From positions 1-62,602 of the forward strand of contig JAFWYJ010000037.1 of NCBI GenBank assembly GCA_017517745.1: a stretch of 62,602 nt of DNA, written 5' to 3'. This stretch comes from Clostridia bacterium. GTDB taxonomy: Bacteria > Bacillota > Clostridia > Oscillospirales > CAG-272. The notes under the pieces are model-generated. The model saw only the letters and a program-made list of their open reading frames with translations. It searched no databases and was not told where the DNA came from. How positions within the stretch are numbered: position 1 is the stretch's first letter; each line of letters opens with the position of its first letter. Below are positions 38,152-45,285 of the stretch, in pieces. Both the position numbers and the translations under genes were made by a program.

Positions 38152-38753
38152 CACACGCCCTCCCTTTTCGCAAAGCATTTTTTGATTCCGACAATGACAC
38201 CTCGCGCAAGGATCAAAGTTCCCTTCGTCGCCGCCTTGCATCCAAAATAGAGAAAGACGGAGAGACCCGCGCAAATCAATGCCGCACCGATCATCGCCGC
38301 ACCAACGTAACCGCTTCCTTGACAGAAGAAAACAACGCTTGCCCCCACGCCGCTGACCGCGACGCCAATCAAGGAACCGAAAACAGACCACGCCGCAATC
38401 ACCAAAGACCACAGCACGGCGTAAAGCGAAAGCAATACGGAAAACGCCGCAACACCAAGCGAAAGCCAGATCGGCGCGCCGAGACACAGCAACACGATCT
38501 CCCACGTCGAAAGCCGTTTTGGGACCTTGATTTTTTCTGTTGTCACGATTTTGCCAAGCGATTTCTCGGCAAGGATCTGCGCCGCGATCTCCTCCACAGA
38601 TCCGATCTGTGCAACCGCCTCTTCTTCGTCGCAGCCTTCCTCCATGCGATCCTCGATCATTTCAGCGTAGAATCGCATCCGTTCTTCGACGTCATACCGA
38701 GGCAGATCCGCGATCCTCCGCTCAAGCGCGTCAAGAAATTCTTGCTTATTCAT
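38151..38753 (-). CDS. DUF1700 (HAAS domain) membrane protein
   Basis: 200 residues. The N-terminal helical HAAS domain (about 1-75; FLDALERRIADLP...EERMRFYAEMIEDRMEEG) is followed by about three to four hydrophobic segments. HAAS proteins pair with PadR regulators and DUF4097 proteins in Firmicutes. The ATG at 38753 follows AAGGAGG by 9 bases and overlaps the padR stop by 8 bases; an ATG 9 bases earlier abuts the site. Confidence 0.88.
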   Translation of the reverse strand: MNKQEFLDALERRIADLPRYDVEERMRFYAEMIEDRMEEGCDEEEAVAQIGSVEEIAAQILAEKSLGKIVTTEKIKVPKRLSTWEIVLLCLGAPIWLSLGVAAFSVLLSLYAVLWSLVIAAWSVFGSLIGVAVSGVGASVVFFCQGSGYVGAAMIGAALICAGLSVFLYFGCKAATKGTLILARGVIVGIKKCFAKREGV

Positions 38754-39066
38754 GCTCCTCATCCTCCTTGATTACAAATTGATAGATCGCCATCACCTCG
38801 CGCCACTCGTCCTTGAAATCCTCGATGCGACCGAGTCCCGCTTTTGTGATCCGATAATATTTCCTGAGCCTGCCGCCGTGCTCCGCCGTACGTACCGTCA
38901 ACATATCGGCAAGCTCAAGACGCTTCAAAATGGTATAGAGAGTCGACTCCGACATGTCGATGCAGGGCTTCAGATCCTTGATGATCTTGTAGCCGTAGGA
39001 CTCCCCGTTTTTGATCGCGGCAAGGACACAAACGTCGAGCAGCCCTCGTTTGAGTTGAATATCCAT
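38746..39066 (-). CDS. PadR-family transcriptional regulator
   Basis: 106-residue winged-helix repressor (QLKRGLLDVCVLAAIKNG, YGYKI, STLYTILKRLE, RKYYRITKAG). First gene of the padR-DUF1700-DUF4097 operon; it is expected to repress its own promoter and release on envelope stress or an antimicrobial ligand. Confidence 0.93.
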   Translation of the reverse strand: MDIQLKRGLLDVCVLAAIKNGESYGYKIIKDLKPCIDMSESTLYTILKRLELADMLTVRTAEHGGRLRKYYRITKAGLGRIEDFKDEWREVMAIYQFVIKEDEEHE

Positions 39067-39090
39067 ATCATACCTCCCATCACATAATAC

Positions 39091-39119
39091 ATCATATCAC
39101 GAGGTATCGATTTTGTCAA
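39091..39119 (-). promoter_or_regulatory. Promoter of the padR operon
   Basis: The minus strand reads TTGACA (39119-39114), 17 bases, TATGAT (39096-39091). Confidence 0.75.
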
Positions 39120-39128
39120 TAGTTTTGT

Positions 39129-39167
39129 AAAAAAAGCCTTGCAGAATCATCTTCTACAAGACTTTTT
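39129..39167 (-). terminator. Terminator of the zinc-ribbon gene
   Basis: Imperfect stem AAAAAAG-CTTG-AGAA / TTCT-CAAG-CTTTTTT spanning the end of the gene, with a U-tract on the minus strand. Confidence 0.6.
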
Positions 39168-39422
39168 TCTATATCTGTTCAGCTGTTCCACCGTAAAACG
39201 TTTTTTACAAACGGGACATTCGAATTCATACCAATAAATTTTGACATCCCCCGTCATAGCATGGCTATGAATATGAAAACTATAATTTTTCGCTTCTTCA
39301 GATTTTGTATTGATAATTTTCGAAAGCTTTTTTCGGTTGATTTTCACCTTGCAATCAGCACATTTATATTTTTTGAAAAACGTACCCAAAATATCATTGC
39401 AAATAAGCATCTTACCGCCCAT
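39147..39422 (-). CDS. Small double-CxxC zinc-ribbon protein
   Basis: 91 residues, unrecognised. Two CxxC pairs (CADCK about residue 21, CPVCK about residue 70) frame a central stretch with HIHSHAM, suggesting one zinc site. The ATG at 39422 follows GGAGG by 6 bases. It is AT-rich and lies just outside the left repeat of the guaA insert. The 329 bases between it and the next gene hold the left attachment repeat and the left paired repeats of that insert. Confidence 0.6.
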   Translation of the reverse strand: MGGKMLICNDILGTFFKKYKCADCKVKINRKKLSKIINTKSEEAKNYSFHIHSHAMTGDVKIYWYEFECPVCKKRFTVEQLNRYRKKSCRR

Positions 39423-39479
39423 ATAATACCTCCAACGAAAAAAGATATCAGCCATTTAAAATGGATCAAAGCTGGCCCC

Positions 39480-39533
39480 CCGAAAACCCTTGTAAAATCA
39501 AGGCTTTCGGGGGGGTGTGTATTATTCCCACTC
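39480..39533. repeat. Left direct repeat (attachment-site-like) of the guaA insert
   Basis: 54 bases of the same length as 41850-41903, identical over the first 13 (CCGAAAACCCTTG) and the last 14 (TATTATTCCCACTC), roughly 70 percent overall. The last 14 reproduce the 3' end of guaA including its stop codon. Confidence 0.75.
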
Positions 39534-39751
39534 GCTTAAATTAGCATTATATTGAGTGAATTTAGGTCTTTCGAGGGTGTTTTACAGGGGATTTGACCGC
39601 TATTTTCCGCTTCGTCTATGGTGTCTATGAAAAAACGGTATCAGAATGGTATCAATGATACCGACTGAAAATCACATTATTCCCAACAATTCATTATACC
39701 ATAAAAGCGGAATAATTACAAGAGGTTTCAGCAATATTATCAAACGTACAT

Positions 39752-41053
39752 TTAACAATCTGATATACTTATTACACAGAAATAATATCCGTCTATTTCA
39801 TAATAATATAGCGTATCCTTCGGAATATTACGCTCCTTTTCTGTTAAAATAAATTCTACTTTTTTTGGTGTAAAATATATCTCATATTCATACAGCGTAT
39901 CTACTTGAATATCTTTTACGTCCAAAATGTTTTTGTATTCTCCATTTAATATGTACGGAGTATGTAAATCAAGGCTTCCGTTTGATTCAACCAAAAACAG
40001 GGAATCAACTCTCATAGTATAGGTTTCATCAGCATAATCAGTATAAATATTGAAATATCCTAAAATCTGATACTCTTCATAATCATCTTTAATCGAGCTT
40101 TCAATTTGAGCAATATAGTCAGGATCCTTGTTCTCTTGCTTGGGAGCGTCTAATTTTCCCATAATTGTTGCGAAAATTGCAAAAAAACAGCATACGCAGA
40201 AGATTATAATGATTATACGGAGCAGAATGCGGCTTGCTTTGTTGGCTTTCAGGGGATATTTTTCTGTGATTTCCAATTTGCTCGGTGCTACTTCTTCAAG
40301 CGTTCCGAAAATGATTTCCAGTTGTTTTTGAGATAAAGAAGAAAAGACAAGCTTGGGGGCTTTGCTTTTGATTGCTTCGAAAAGCGAAGCTGCCTCATCC
40401 AGATCGCCCTTCATTCGTTTTGTAACGGCTAATTGATATTGGCGCATCAAGACAAAATAATCACAGTTTTTCTTTTTTGAGTATTTATCAATACCTTTTT
40501 CCGCGATAGCGCAGGCAGAGGTATAGTCGGCATTGGAAAATGCACAGTAAAACTCATATGCCGCCTTATTCGGTTTTGAAAGTTTTAACGTCGGATTGTA
40601 TTTGTGATAGTTATCAATTTGAGCGAGATTATCTTTGATTCCTTCATAATCTCCTCGCTCAAAACAAACACGGCAGAGAAGCAAATGTCCGTAAACTCTT
40701 TGATTGACGTTCTTGTGTTGCAACAACACAGAATTTATAATATTGTGCGCGTTTTGGTAGTTACCCGTTGCGAAATCTAAATTCAGCTTGTAGGAATAAT
40801 TAGCCAGAAAAGGCTTGGCGTTTATGATTGCAGCATATTTTTCAGCATCAAGCTCTTTCCATAGTGAAGGCATAATCGTTATTCTGACGGCGAATGATAC
40901 AGCTATTCTCGTATATACAAAAAAGCATAAAAAATAGATCATAACGCCAATAGGCTCGTCAATACACCAAATCGGTATAAGCAACGGAAGCGTTAGAAGA
41001 AGGGATAAAATATAGTATGAGGCAATCGCTTTTTTTGCAGCTGTGTTTTTCAT
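39752..41053 (-). CDS. Unknown three-segment membrane protein, partner of the type III toxin
   Basis: 433 residues, no family recognised. Two N-terminal membrane segments (about 12-30 and 34-56), a cytoplasmic helical region that looks TPR-like (about 84-255; repeated A/Y/G-D/N-Y patterns such as FATGNYQNAHNII and FERGDYEGIKDNL), a third segment (about 276-298) and an extracytoplasmic domain of about 135 residues. The ATG at 41053 follows GGGGG. It starts 11 bases after the toxin stop, so both genes share a transcript. AT-rich codons. Confidence 0.7.
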   Translation of the reverse strand: MKNTAAKKAIASYYILSLLLTLPLLIPIWCIDEPIGVMIYFLCFFVYTRIAVSFAVRITIMPSLWKELDAEKYAAIINAKPFLANYSYKLNLDFATGNYQNAHNIINSVLLQHKNVNQRVYGHLLLCRVCFERGDYEGIKDNLAQIDNYHKYNPTLKLSKPNKAAYEFYCAFSNADYTSACAIAEKGIDKYSKKKNCDYFVLMRQYQLAVTKRMKGDLDEAASLFEAIKSKAPKLVFSSLSQKQLEIIFGTLEEVAPSKLEITEKYPLKANKASRILLRIIIIIFCVCCFFAIFATIMGKLDAPKQENKDPDYIAQIESSIKDDYEEYQILGYFNIYTDYADETYTMRVDSLFLVESNGSLDLHTPYILNGEYKNILDVKDIQVDTLYEYEIYFTPKKVEFILTEKERNIPKDTLYYYEIDGYYFCVISISDC

Positions 41054-41064
41054 ATTGACCCCCT

Positions 41065-41550
41065 TTATCTGTAATTTTTGCACGCCTTCTCGAGCAGAAG
41101 AAAATCGTTGCAGCGCTTGGCGAGGGATGAAGCATCGCCCTCCTTGATTTTAATCTTATAAACGTTCTGCGCGTTCTTCCAAATCTTCTCCTGAATGGAC
41201 TTGATATAACGGTACTCGGCGAGAAGCAAAGCGCGGTAGTGCGGATCACGCTCGCTTCTAATGTCAACGTACTTGGCTTCGCTCAGCGGCACGGGGAACA
41301 TATTGTTCAGATTGATAACGGCATAGTCCTTGATCTTAATAAAATCAAGTCCTTCCTTCATAAGCTTGTGCTTGTCCTTAAACGAGGAAAGCGGCGCGAA
41401 GTAATCAAAACCGTTGATTTGCAAAACGATACCTATATACTTTCTCTCATTCTTCTGCCCGGATTTCTTGTTTTGAAACAGATGCGGAGCATACGCCGAG
41501 AGATATGTAATATAACTTACGTTAATTTCGTAAAGCTTAAGATTGTCCAT
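41065..41550 (-). CDS. Type III toxin-antitoxin toxin, ToxN/AbiQ family endoribonuclease
   Basis: 161 residues with the ToxN/AbiQ pattern: LKLYEINVSYITYL start, RKYIGIVLQINGFDYFAPL (37-54), the active-site stretch APLSSFKDKH (52-61), and INLNNMFPVP (79-88). Family members are RNases that cut mRNA and their own antitoxin repeats and often block phage growth. The ATG at 41550 follows GGAGG by 5 bases and lies after the antitoxin terminator. The longer reading frame runs through the antitoxin repeats and is not real. Confidence 0.9.
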   Translation of the reverse strand: MDNLKLYEINVSYITYLSAYAPHLFQNKKSGQKNERKYIGIVLQINGFDYFAPLSSFKDKHKLMKEGLDFIKIKDYAVINLNNMFPVPLSEAKYVDIRSERDPHYRALLLAEYRYIKSIQEKIWKNAQNVYKIKIKEGDASSLAKRCNDFLLLEKACKNYR

Positions 41551-41570
41551 TGAGTCCTCCAAAATAGCAA

Positions 41571-41709
41571 ATGAGGGCAAGTGTGCCTTGCCCTCATCAC
41601 ATAACTTTCGCATTCTGAGTAGCGAAACACTCACTTGTAACTTTCTTGAAAGAACCAAGAGAAGTTCGCTTAGTAAGTTTCTCACTTAGGGCTGAGATAC
41701 ACCCGCATT
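41571..41709 (-). ncRNA. Type III antitoxin RNA with 36-nt repeats
   Basis: On the minus strand, between promoter and toxin, there are imperfect units exactly 36 bases apart, each ending GAAASTTA (plus-strand TAASTTTC at 41602, 41638 and 41674). A strong terminator follows: ATGAGGGCAAG / CTTGCCCTCAT (41571-41581/41587-41597), then TTGCTATTTT. Promoter, tandem repeats, leaky terminator, toxin is the ToxIN layout, and 36 bases is the ToxI unit length. Confidence 0.88.
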
Positions 41710-41712
41710 TAT

Positions 41713-41741
41713 ATTATATCCTTTTTCTGCTGTTTTGTCAA
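41713..41741 (-). promoter_or_regulatory. Promoter of the type III toxin-antitoxin operon
   Basis: The minus strand reads TTGACA (41741-41736), 17 bases, TATAAT (41718-41713); the transcript start falls at the first antitoxin repeat. Confidence 0.88.
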
Positions 41742-41849
41742 TACAAAAAGGATAATTTCTATAAATCAACGGCAAGAAATTTTCACCTTCCTGCCGTTGT
41801 TTATTATTCTCTTTGGTATCAAAACGGTATCAAAAATCCGTTTTAAGTG

Positions 41850-41903
41850 CCGAAAACCCTTGATATATAAGGCTTTTTCGACTTGCGTTTATTATTCCCA
41901 CTC
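41850..41903. repeat. Right direct repeat (attachment-site-like), overlapping guaA 3' end
   Basis: 54-base partner of 39480-39533; its last 12 bases are the final codons and stop of guaA. The paired GGTATCA repeats lie 18-35 bases upstream. Confidence 0.75.
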
Positions 41904-42893
41904 AATCGTTCCCACCGGCTTCGGCGTAAGGTCCATCAGGACACGGTTGATGCCCTCGACCTCGGAGGTGATGCGAGCGGTGATCTTGTGCAGAACGGGG
42001 TACGGAATCTCCTCGATGGTGGCGCTCATCGCGTCTTTGGTGTTGACGGCGCGGATGATCGCGGGCCAGCCCTCGTAGCGGCTCTCGTCCTTCACGCCGA
42101 CGCTCTTGATGTCGGGGATGACCACGAAATACTGCCAAACCTTCTCTGCAAGTCCGTTCTTGTCAAATTCCTCGCGCAGGATCGCGTCTGCCTCGCGCAG
42201 GGCGTGGAGACGGTCGCGCGTGATGGCACCCAAGCAACGAACACCGAGTCCGGGGCCGGGGAACGGCTGACGGTAGACCATCGCATGCGGAAGTCCCAGT
42301 GCCTCTCCGACCACGCGAACCTCATCCTTGAACAGCAGCTTCAGGGGTTCGACCAGCTCAAACTGCAGATCCTCGGGGAGTCCGCCCACGTTGTGGTGCG
42401 ACTTGACTGCCTTTTTGCCCTCTGCCTGCTTGATGCTCTCCAGAATATCGGGATAGATAGTTCCCTGTGCAAGATAGGAAACGCCGTCCAACTTGCGTGC
42501 CTCGTCGGCAAACACGTTGATGAACTCCTTGCCGATGATCTTTCTCTTTTGCTCGGGATCGGAAACGCCTGCGAGAAGATTGAGGAAACGGTCGGTCGCG
42601 TCAACGTAGATCAAATTCGCATCGAGCTGATTGCGGAAGATCTCCACCACGTTTTCCGATTCATTCTTGCGCATCAGACCGTGATTGACGTGCACACAGA
42701 CCAGCTGCTTGCCGATCGCCTTGATGAGAAGTGCCGCCACAACGGAGGAATCCACGCCTCCGGAAAGTGCCAGAAGCACCTTTTTGTCGCCAACCTGCGC
42801 GCGAACCTCGCGCACCTGCTCCTCAATGAAGGCATCCGCCAATGCTTTTGTCGTGATGCGTTCCATGCTTTCGGGTCTTACGTTGTTTTGCAT
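41892..42893 (-). CDS. guaA: GMP synthase, ATP-pyrophosphatase/dimerisation subunit without amidotransferase domain
   Basis: 333 residues matching only the C-terminal two-thirds of a bacterial GuaA: PP-loop ALSGGVDSS (42-50), HVNHGLMRKNE, the XMP-binding YRQPFPGPGLGVRCLG, and the end PKPVGTIEWE. The class I glutamine amidotransferase domain is absent and is not encoded nearby, so this is a split GMP synthase using a separate glutaminase subunit or ammonia. The 3' end carries the mobile insert but is intact. Promoter TTGAAA-17-TATAAT at 42985-42957. Confidence 0.9.
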   Translation of the reverse strand: MQNNVRPESMERITTKALADAFIEEQVREVRAQVGDKKVLLALSGGVDSSVVAALLIKAIGKQLVCVHVNHGLMRKNESENVVEIFRNQLDANLIYVDATDRFLNLLAGVSDPEQKRKIIGKEFINVFADEARKLDGVSYLAQGTIYPDILESIKQAEGKKAVKSHHNVGGLPEDLQFELVEPLKLLFKDEVRVVGEALGLPHAMVYRQPFPGPGLGVRCLGAITRDRLHALREADAILREEFDKNGLAEKVWQYFVVIPDIKSVGVKDESRYEGWPAIIRAVNTKDAMSATIEEIPYPVLHKITARITSEVEGINRVLMDLTPKPVGTIEWE

Positions 42894-42956
42894 AAAATCA
42901 AATCCCCCTGTTTTCCTCTCCGCCGCCGACGGGTGGCGGAATGATTTGTTTTTTCC

Positions 42957-42985
42957 ATTATACCAAAATTCGATGAAAATTTCAA
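42957..42985 (-). promoter_or_regulatory. Promoter of guaA
   Basis: The minus strand reads TTGAAA (42985-42980), 17 bases, TATAAT (42962-42957). A CCGCC/GGCGG hairpin (42920-42939) lies in the leader. Confidence 0.75.
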
Positions 42986-43140
42986 TAGCTTATCAAATAT
43001 TTTTTATCTTCAATTTGACAGTTTTTGTAAAAAATCGACCTTGTTTTTTCGGTAATTTTTTGCAAAATCTCACCGTCACGACAAAATTGCAAAAAGATCA
43101 GCCGCGTGAAATGGTATTCCCCCCAGTCATGGGATAAACC

Positions 43141-43989
43141 TCATACAAAACGCGGTACGCAATCCTCCGCTTGAAAATCGGCAGATAGGATCGCGTCGCG
43201 CACCCGCATGACTTCCAGCGTCTGTGACGGATCCACAGGAGCATCTCCCGTTTCAAAAAATTGCAGAATCGTACGCATCAAGCAGCGGAAGAAATCCGAT
43301 TTTACGGCGGCGTAGGTCATTTTCGCATCGCTGCTTTCACTCTCCAGAATGAACGGCATGCGGGGAGTGAAGATCAGAGTCGCGTTCTTGCCCCTCTCGG
43401 TCAACAGGCGGAACAGACGCTGTCTGCCCTGCGGGATGGCCGTGACCTGCGACACGCGATCCTGCAGGAGAATGAGCGCCAGCTCGACCATATGAATCAC
43501 ATATTCCTCCAAATTGCTTCCGCCGCCCGTAACGATCAGGTTTTGCACGTCCGCAAACTTTTTCAGCTCCTCGGCAAAGCGCAAAGCCGAGGTAGAAAAG
43601 ATGGGAGTATCGTGCTGCCTGGCAAGCTCGAAAATTTTGCTTGCAATCTCCTCGTTAGGGGCAAAGGTCTTGTCAATGTAGGTCGGCTTTCCAAAGGGGA
43701 GCACCGCCTCGGCATAACGCAGATGTGTTTCGGGATTTGAGGGAGCGAGCACGATGATCGCGTCGCTTTTCTCACACAGCTCTGCAATCGTCTCGCACTG
43801 CGCCACTCCCATATTTGCGCACCACTGTGCAGTCGTCACGCCATCAAGAGGCGAGGTTTCAAGCTCCGCCCACGCATAGGCAACCTCAAATTCACCGCCA
43901 CTCTGCCCGCTGATCTCGCGGATCCATGTCGGGTAATTGTTCGCATGCCACTCGCTGACGTAATAGTCAACCAATCCAATTTTCTTCAT
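43141..43989 (-). CDS. Gfo/Idh/MocA-family oxidoreductase (second gene)
   Basis: 282 residues with a Rossmann N-terminal domain (MKKIGLVDYYVSEWHANNYP), DAIIVLAPSNPETHLRYAEAVLPFGKPTYIDKTF in the NAD-binding half, where YIDKT stands in place of the usual EKP, and a shortened C-terminal domain. It begins one base after the stop of the partner gene, so the two form an operon. Probably a sugar or polyol dehydrogenase-like protein with an altered active site; substrate unknown. Confidence 0.75.
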   Translation of the reverse strand: MKKIGLVDYYVSEWHANNYPTWIREISGQSGGEFEVAYAWAELETSPLDGVTTAQWCANMGVAQCETIAELCEKSDAIIVLAPSNPETHLRYAEAVLPFGKPTYIDKTFAPNEEIASKIFELARQHDTPIFSTSALRFAEELKKFADVQNLIVTGGGSNLEEYVIHMVELALILLQDRVSQVTAIPQGRQRLFRLLTERGKNATLIFTPRMPFILESESSDAKMTYAAVKSDFFRCLMRTILQFFETGDAPVDPSQTLEVMRVRDAILSADFQAEDCVPRFV

Positions 43990-43990
43990 A

Positions 43991-45058
43991 TCAAAGAACA
44001 ACCTCTGCTTTCTTCTCTGCAGATTCATAGAGTGCCTCCAACAGCTTGGCACTCTCGAGAATGTTTTCGATGTGATTGCGATTCTTCTCGCCCGTCTTGA
44101 TTGATTCGATAAACGCCTCGTCCTCGCAAAGATACATGTCGGGAATCTCGTATTCGGGCTTCTCGGTCTCCAACGTCTCTCCGTTATAAAATTCAAAATG
44201 TCCACCGTAAGAGAGTCGCGCGCCTCCCTTGTCACCCAAAAAATCGATAAACATATCCGATTTGTGAATATTCTGTGCCCACGCGCCGTTGAAGGAAATG
44301 CTTGCTTTGTCGGTGCGGATGTGTCCCGTGATAAAGTCGTCTACGTCGTTGGTTCCGTTTTCAACGTCGGCAGTATCCTCCGCCCACATCGACGTGTAAC
44401 GATAGGACGTCATATCCTTTGCCATCTCACAATAGGCGTCACAGGTCAGGGTTTGCAGCTTGGCATCACCGAGAATATAGAGAATGAGATCAAGAAAATG
44501 TACGCCCCAGTCGATCAGAACGCCGCCGCCTGACTGCGCCTTGGTGGTAAACGCGCCGCCGAGGCCGGGGATCGAACGGAACGAGCGGAAAGAGCAATAA
44601 ACGTGGTAGATCTTTCCGAATTTTCCATCTCGATTCATCGCTTCCAACATCTCCACCGAGCGGTGATAACGATTGCAAACGCCGATGTTAAGCATTTTAC
44701 CCTGCTTTTCCGCCTCCTGTGCCATCTCACAAGAAAGTGCGTAATTGACAGTAATCGGCTTTTCGCAAAATACGTGCTTGCCCGCACGAAGCGCATCCAT
44801 GGTGACGGTATAGTGCGCATAGTTGGGCGTGAGAATCCAGACCGCATCAACCTCGGGATCCGCAAGCGCCATGTGATAGTCGGTAATCACCTGCTCCACA
44901 AGCACGGGGTACTTCTCCTTCATACTTTCTGCCTTTTCTATAATCAGATCGCACGCGTATTTGATACGGATGTTCTCCATTTTTTCAAACGCAGGAAAAT
45001 GCGCGTTTTTCGCGATTCTTCCACAGCCGATGACTGCGATGACAGTATTTGTTTTCAT
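43991..45058 (-). CDS. Gfo/Idh/MocA-family oxidoreductase (first gene)
   Basis: 355 residues. NAD(P)-binding VIAVIGCGRIAKNAHFPAF, the conserved EKP in AGKHVFCEKPITVN (about 93-106), and a C-terminal alpha/beta domain with GGGVLIDWGVHFLDLILY (about 173-190; the aspartate and histidine expected in catalysis). A sugar or cyclitol oxidoreductase. Divergent from an AraC regulator that likely controls it. Confidence 0.85.
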   Translation of the reverse strand: MKTNTVIAVIGCGRIAKNAHFPAFEKMENIRIKYACDLIIEKAESMKEKYPVLVEQVITDYHMALADPEVDAVWILTPNYAHYTVTMDALRAGKHVFCEKPITVNYALSCEMAQEAEKQGKMLNIGVCNRYHRSVEMLEAMNRDGKFGKIYHVYCSFRSFRSIPGLGGAFTTKAQSGGGVLIDWGVHFLDLILYILGDAKLQTLTCDAYCEMAKDMTSYRYTSMWAEDTADVENGTNDVDDFITGHIRTDKASISFNGAWAQNIHKSDMFIDFLGDKGGARLSYGGHFEFYNGETLETEKPEYEIPDMYLCEDEAFIESIKTGEKNRNHIENILESAKLLEALYESAEKKAEVVL

Positions 45059-45121
45059 AGGTGCTCTCCCTTGTTTTGATTTTTGTAAAAGCTCATAAAA
45101 TGCAGACCTTTCGTCTCTTTT

Positions 45122-45150
45122 ATTATACTCTATCTCGCCTTGCCTTGTAA
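45122..45150 (-). promoter_or_regulatory. Promoter of the Gfo/Idh/MocA operon
   Basis: The minus strand reads TTACAA (45150-45145), 17 bases, TATAAT (45127-45122). The weak -35 fits activator control. Confidence 0.65.
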
Positions 45151-45234
45151 ATGTTATAACTTGTTCTGTTTTTTGTCATTTTTTTAGATATCATCAAAAT
45201 AATCTGTTTTTTTGAGAAAAATAATGTCTTTTTA

Positions 45235-45263
45235 TTGACAAACGCAGGAATGGCAATTATAAT
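45235..45263 (+). promoter_or_regulatory. Promoter of the divergent araC-family gene
   Basis: TTGACA (45235-45240), 17 bases, TATAAT (45258-45263). Confidence 0.8.
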
Positions 45264-45285
45264 AGTTAAAAAGGGAGGTGATGAA

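Larger units (their letters stand above)
39520..41903. mobile_element. 2.37-kb AT-rich insert at the 3' end of guaA, no integrase
   Basis: Bounded by direct copies of TATTATTCCCACTC, one forming the end of guaA. Near each end lies a pair of GGTATCA repeats 11 bases apart (39637 and 39648; 41815 and 41826), plus one inverted copy at 39656. This is the pattern of tyrosine-recombinase arm sites. Cargo: type III toxin-antitoxin module and a membrane protein. Clearly AT-richer than flanking genes. No recombinase gene, so it is a non-autonomous or decayed element that would need an integrase in trans. Confidence 0.7.

Noticed and set aside
37189-38505. 438-codon version of the DUF4097 frame
   Set aside because: The first 118 codons overlap the DUF1700 gene in another frame and look like noise; TGATG coupling fixes the start at 38151.
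39676-39685. Third copy of ATTATTCCCA inside the guaA insert
   Set aside because: Only 10 bases match and the flanks differ from the two boundary repeats; probably chance in AT-rich DNA.
41551-41685. Extended N terminus of the toxin reading frame
   Set aside because: It runs through the antitoxin repeats and terminator; the GGAGG-preceded ATG at 41550 is the proper start.
41892-42893. guaA truncated by the mobile insert
   Set aside because: The insert is at the 3' end and restores the stop codon. The missing domain is the N-terminal one, on the other side, behind an intact promoter.
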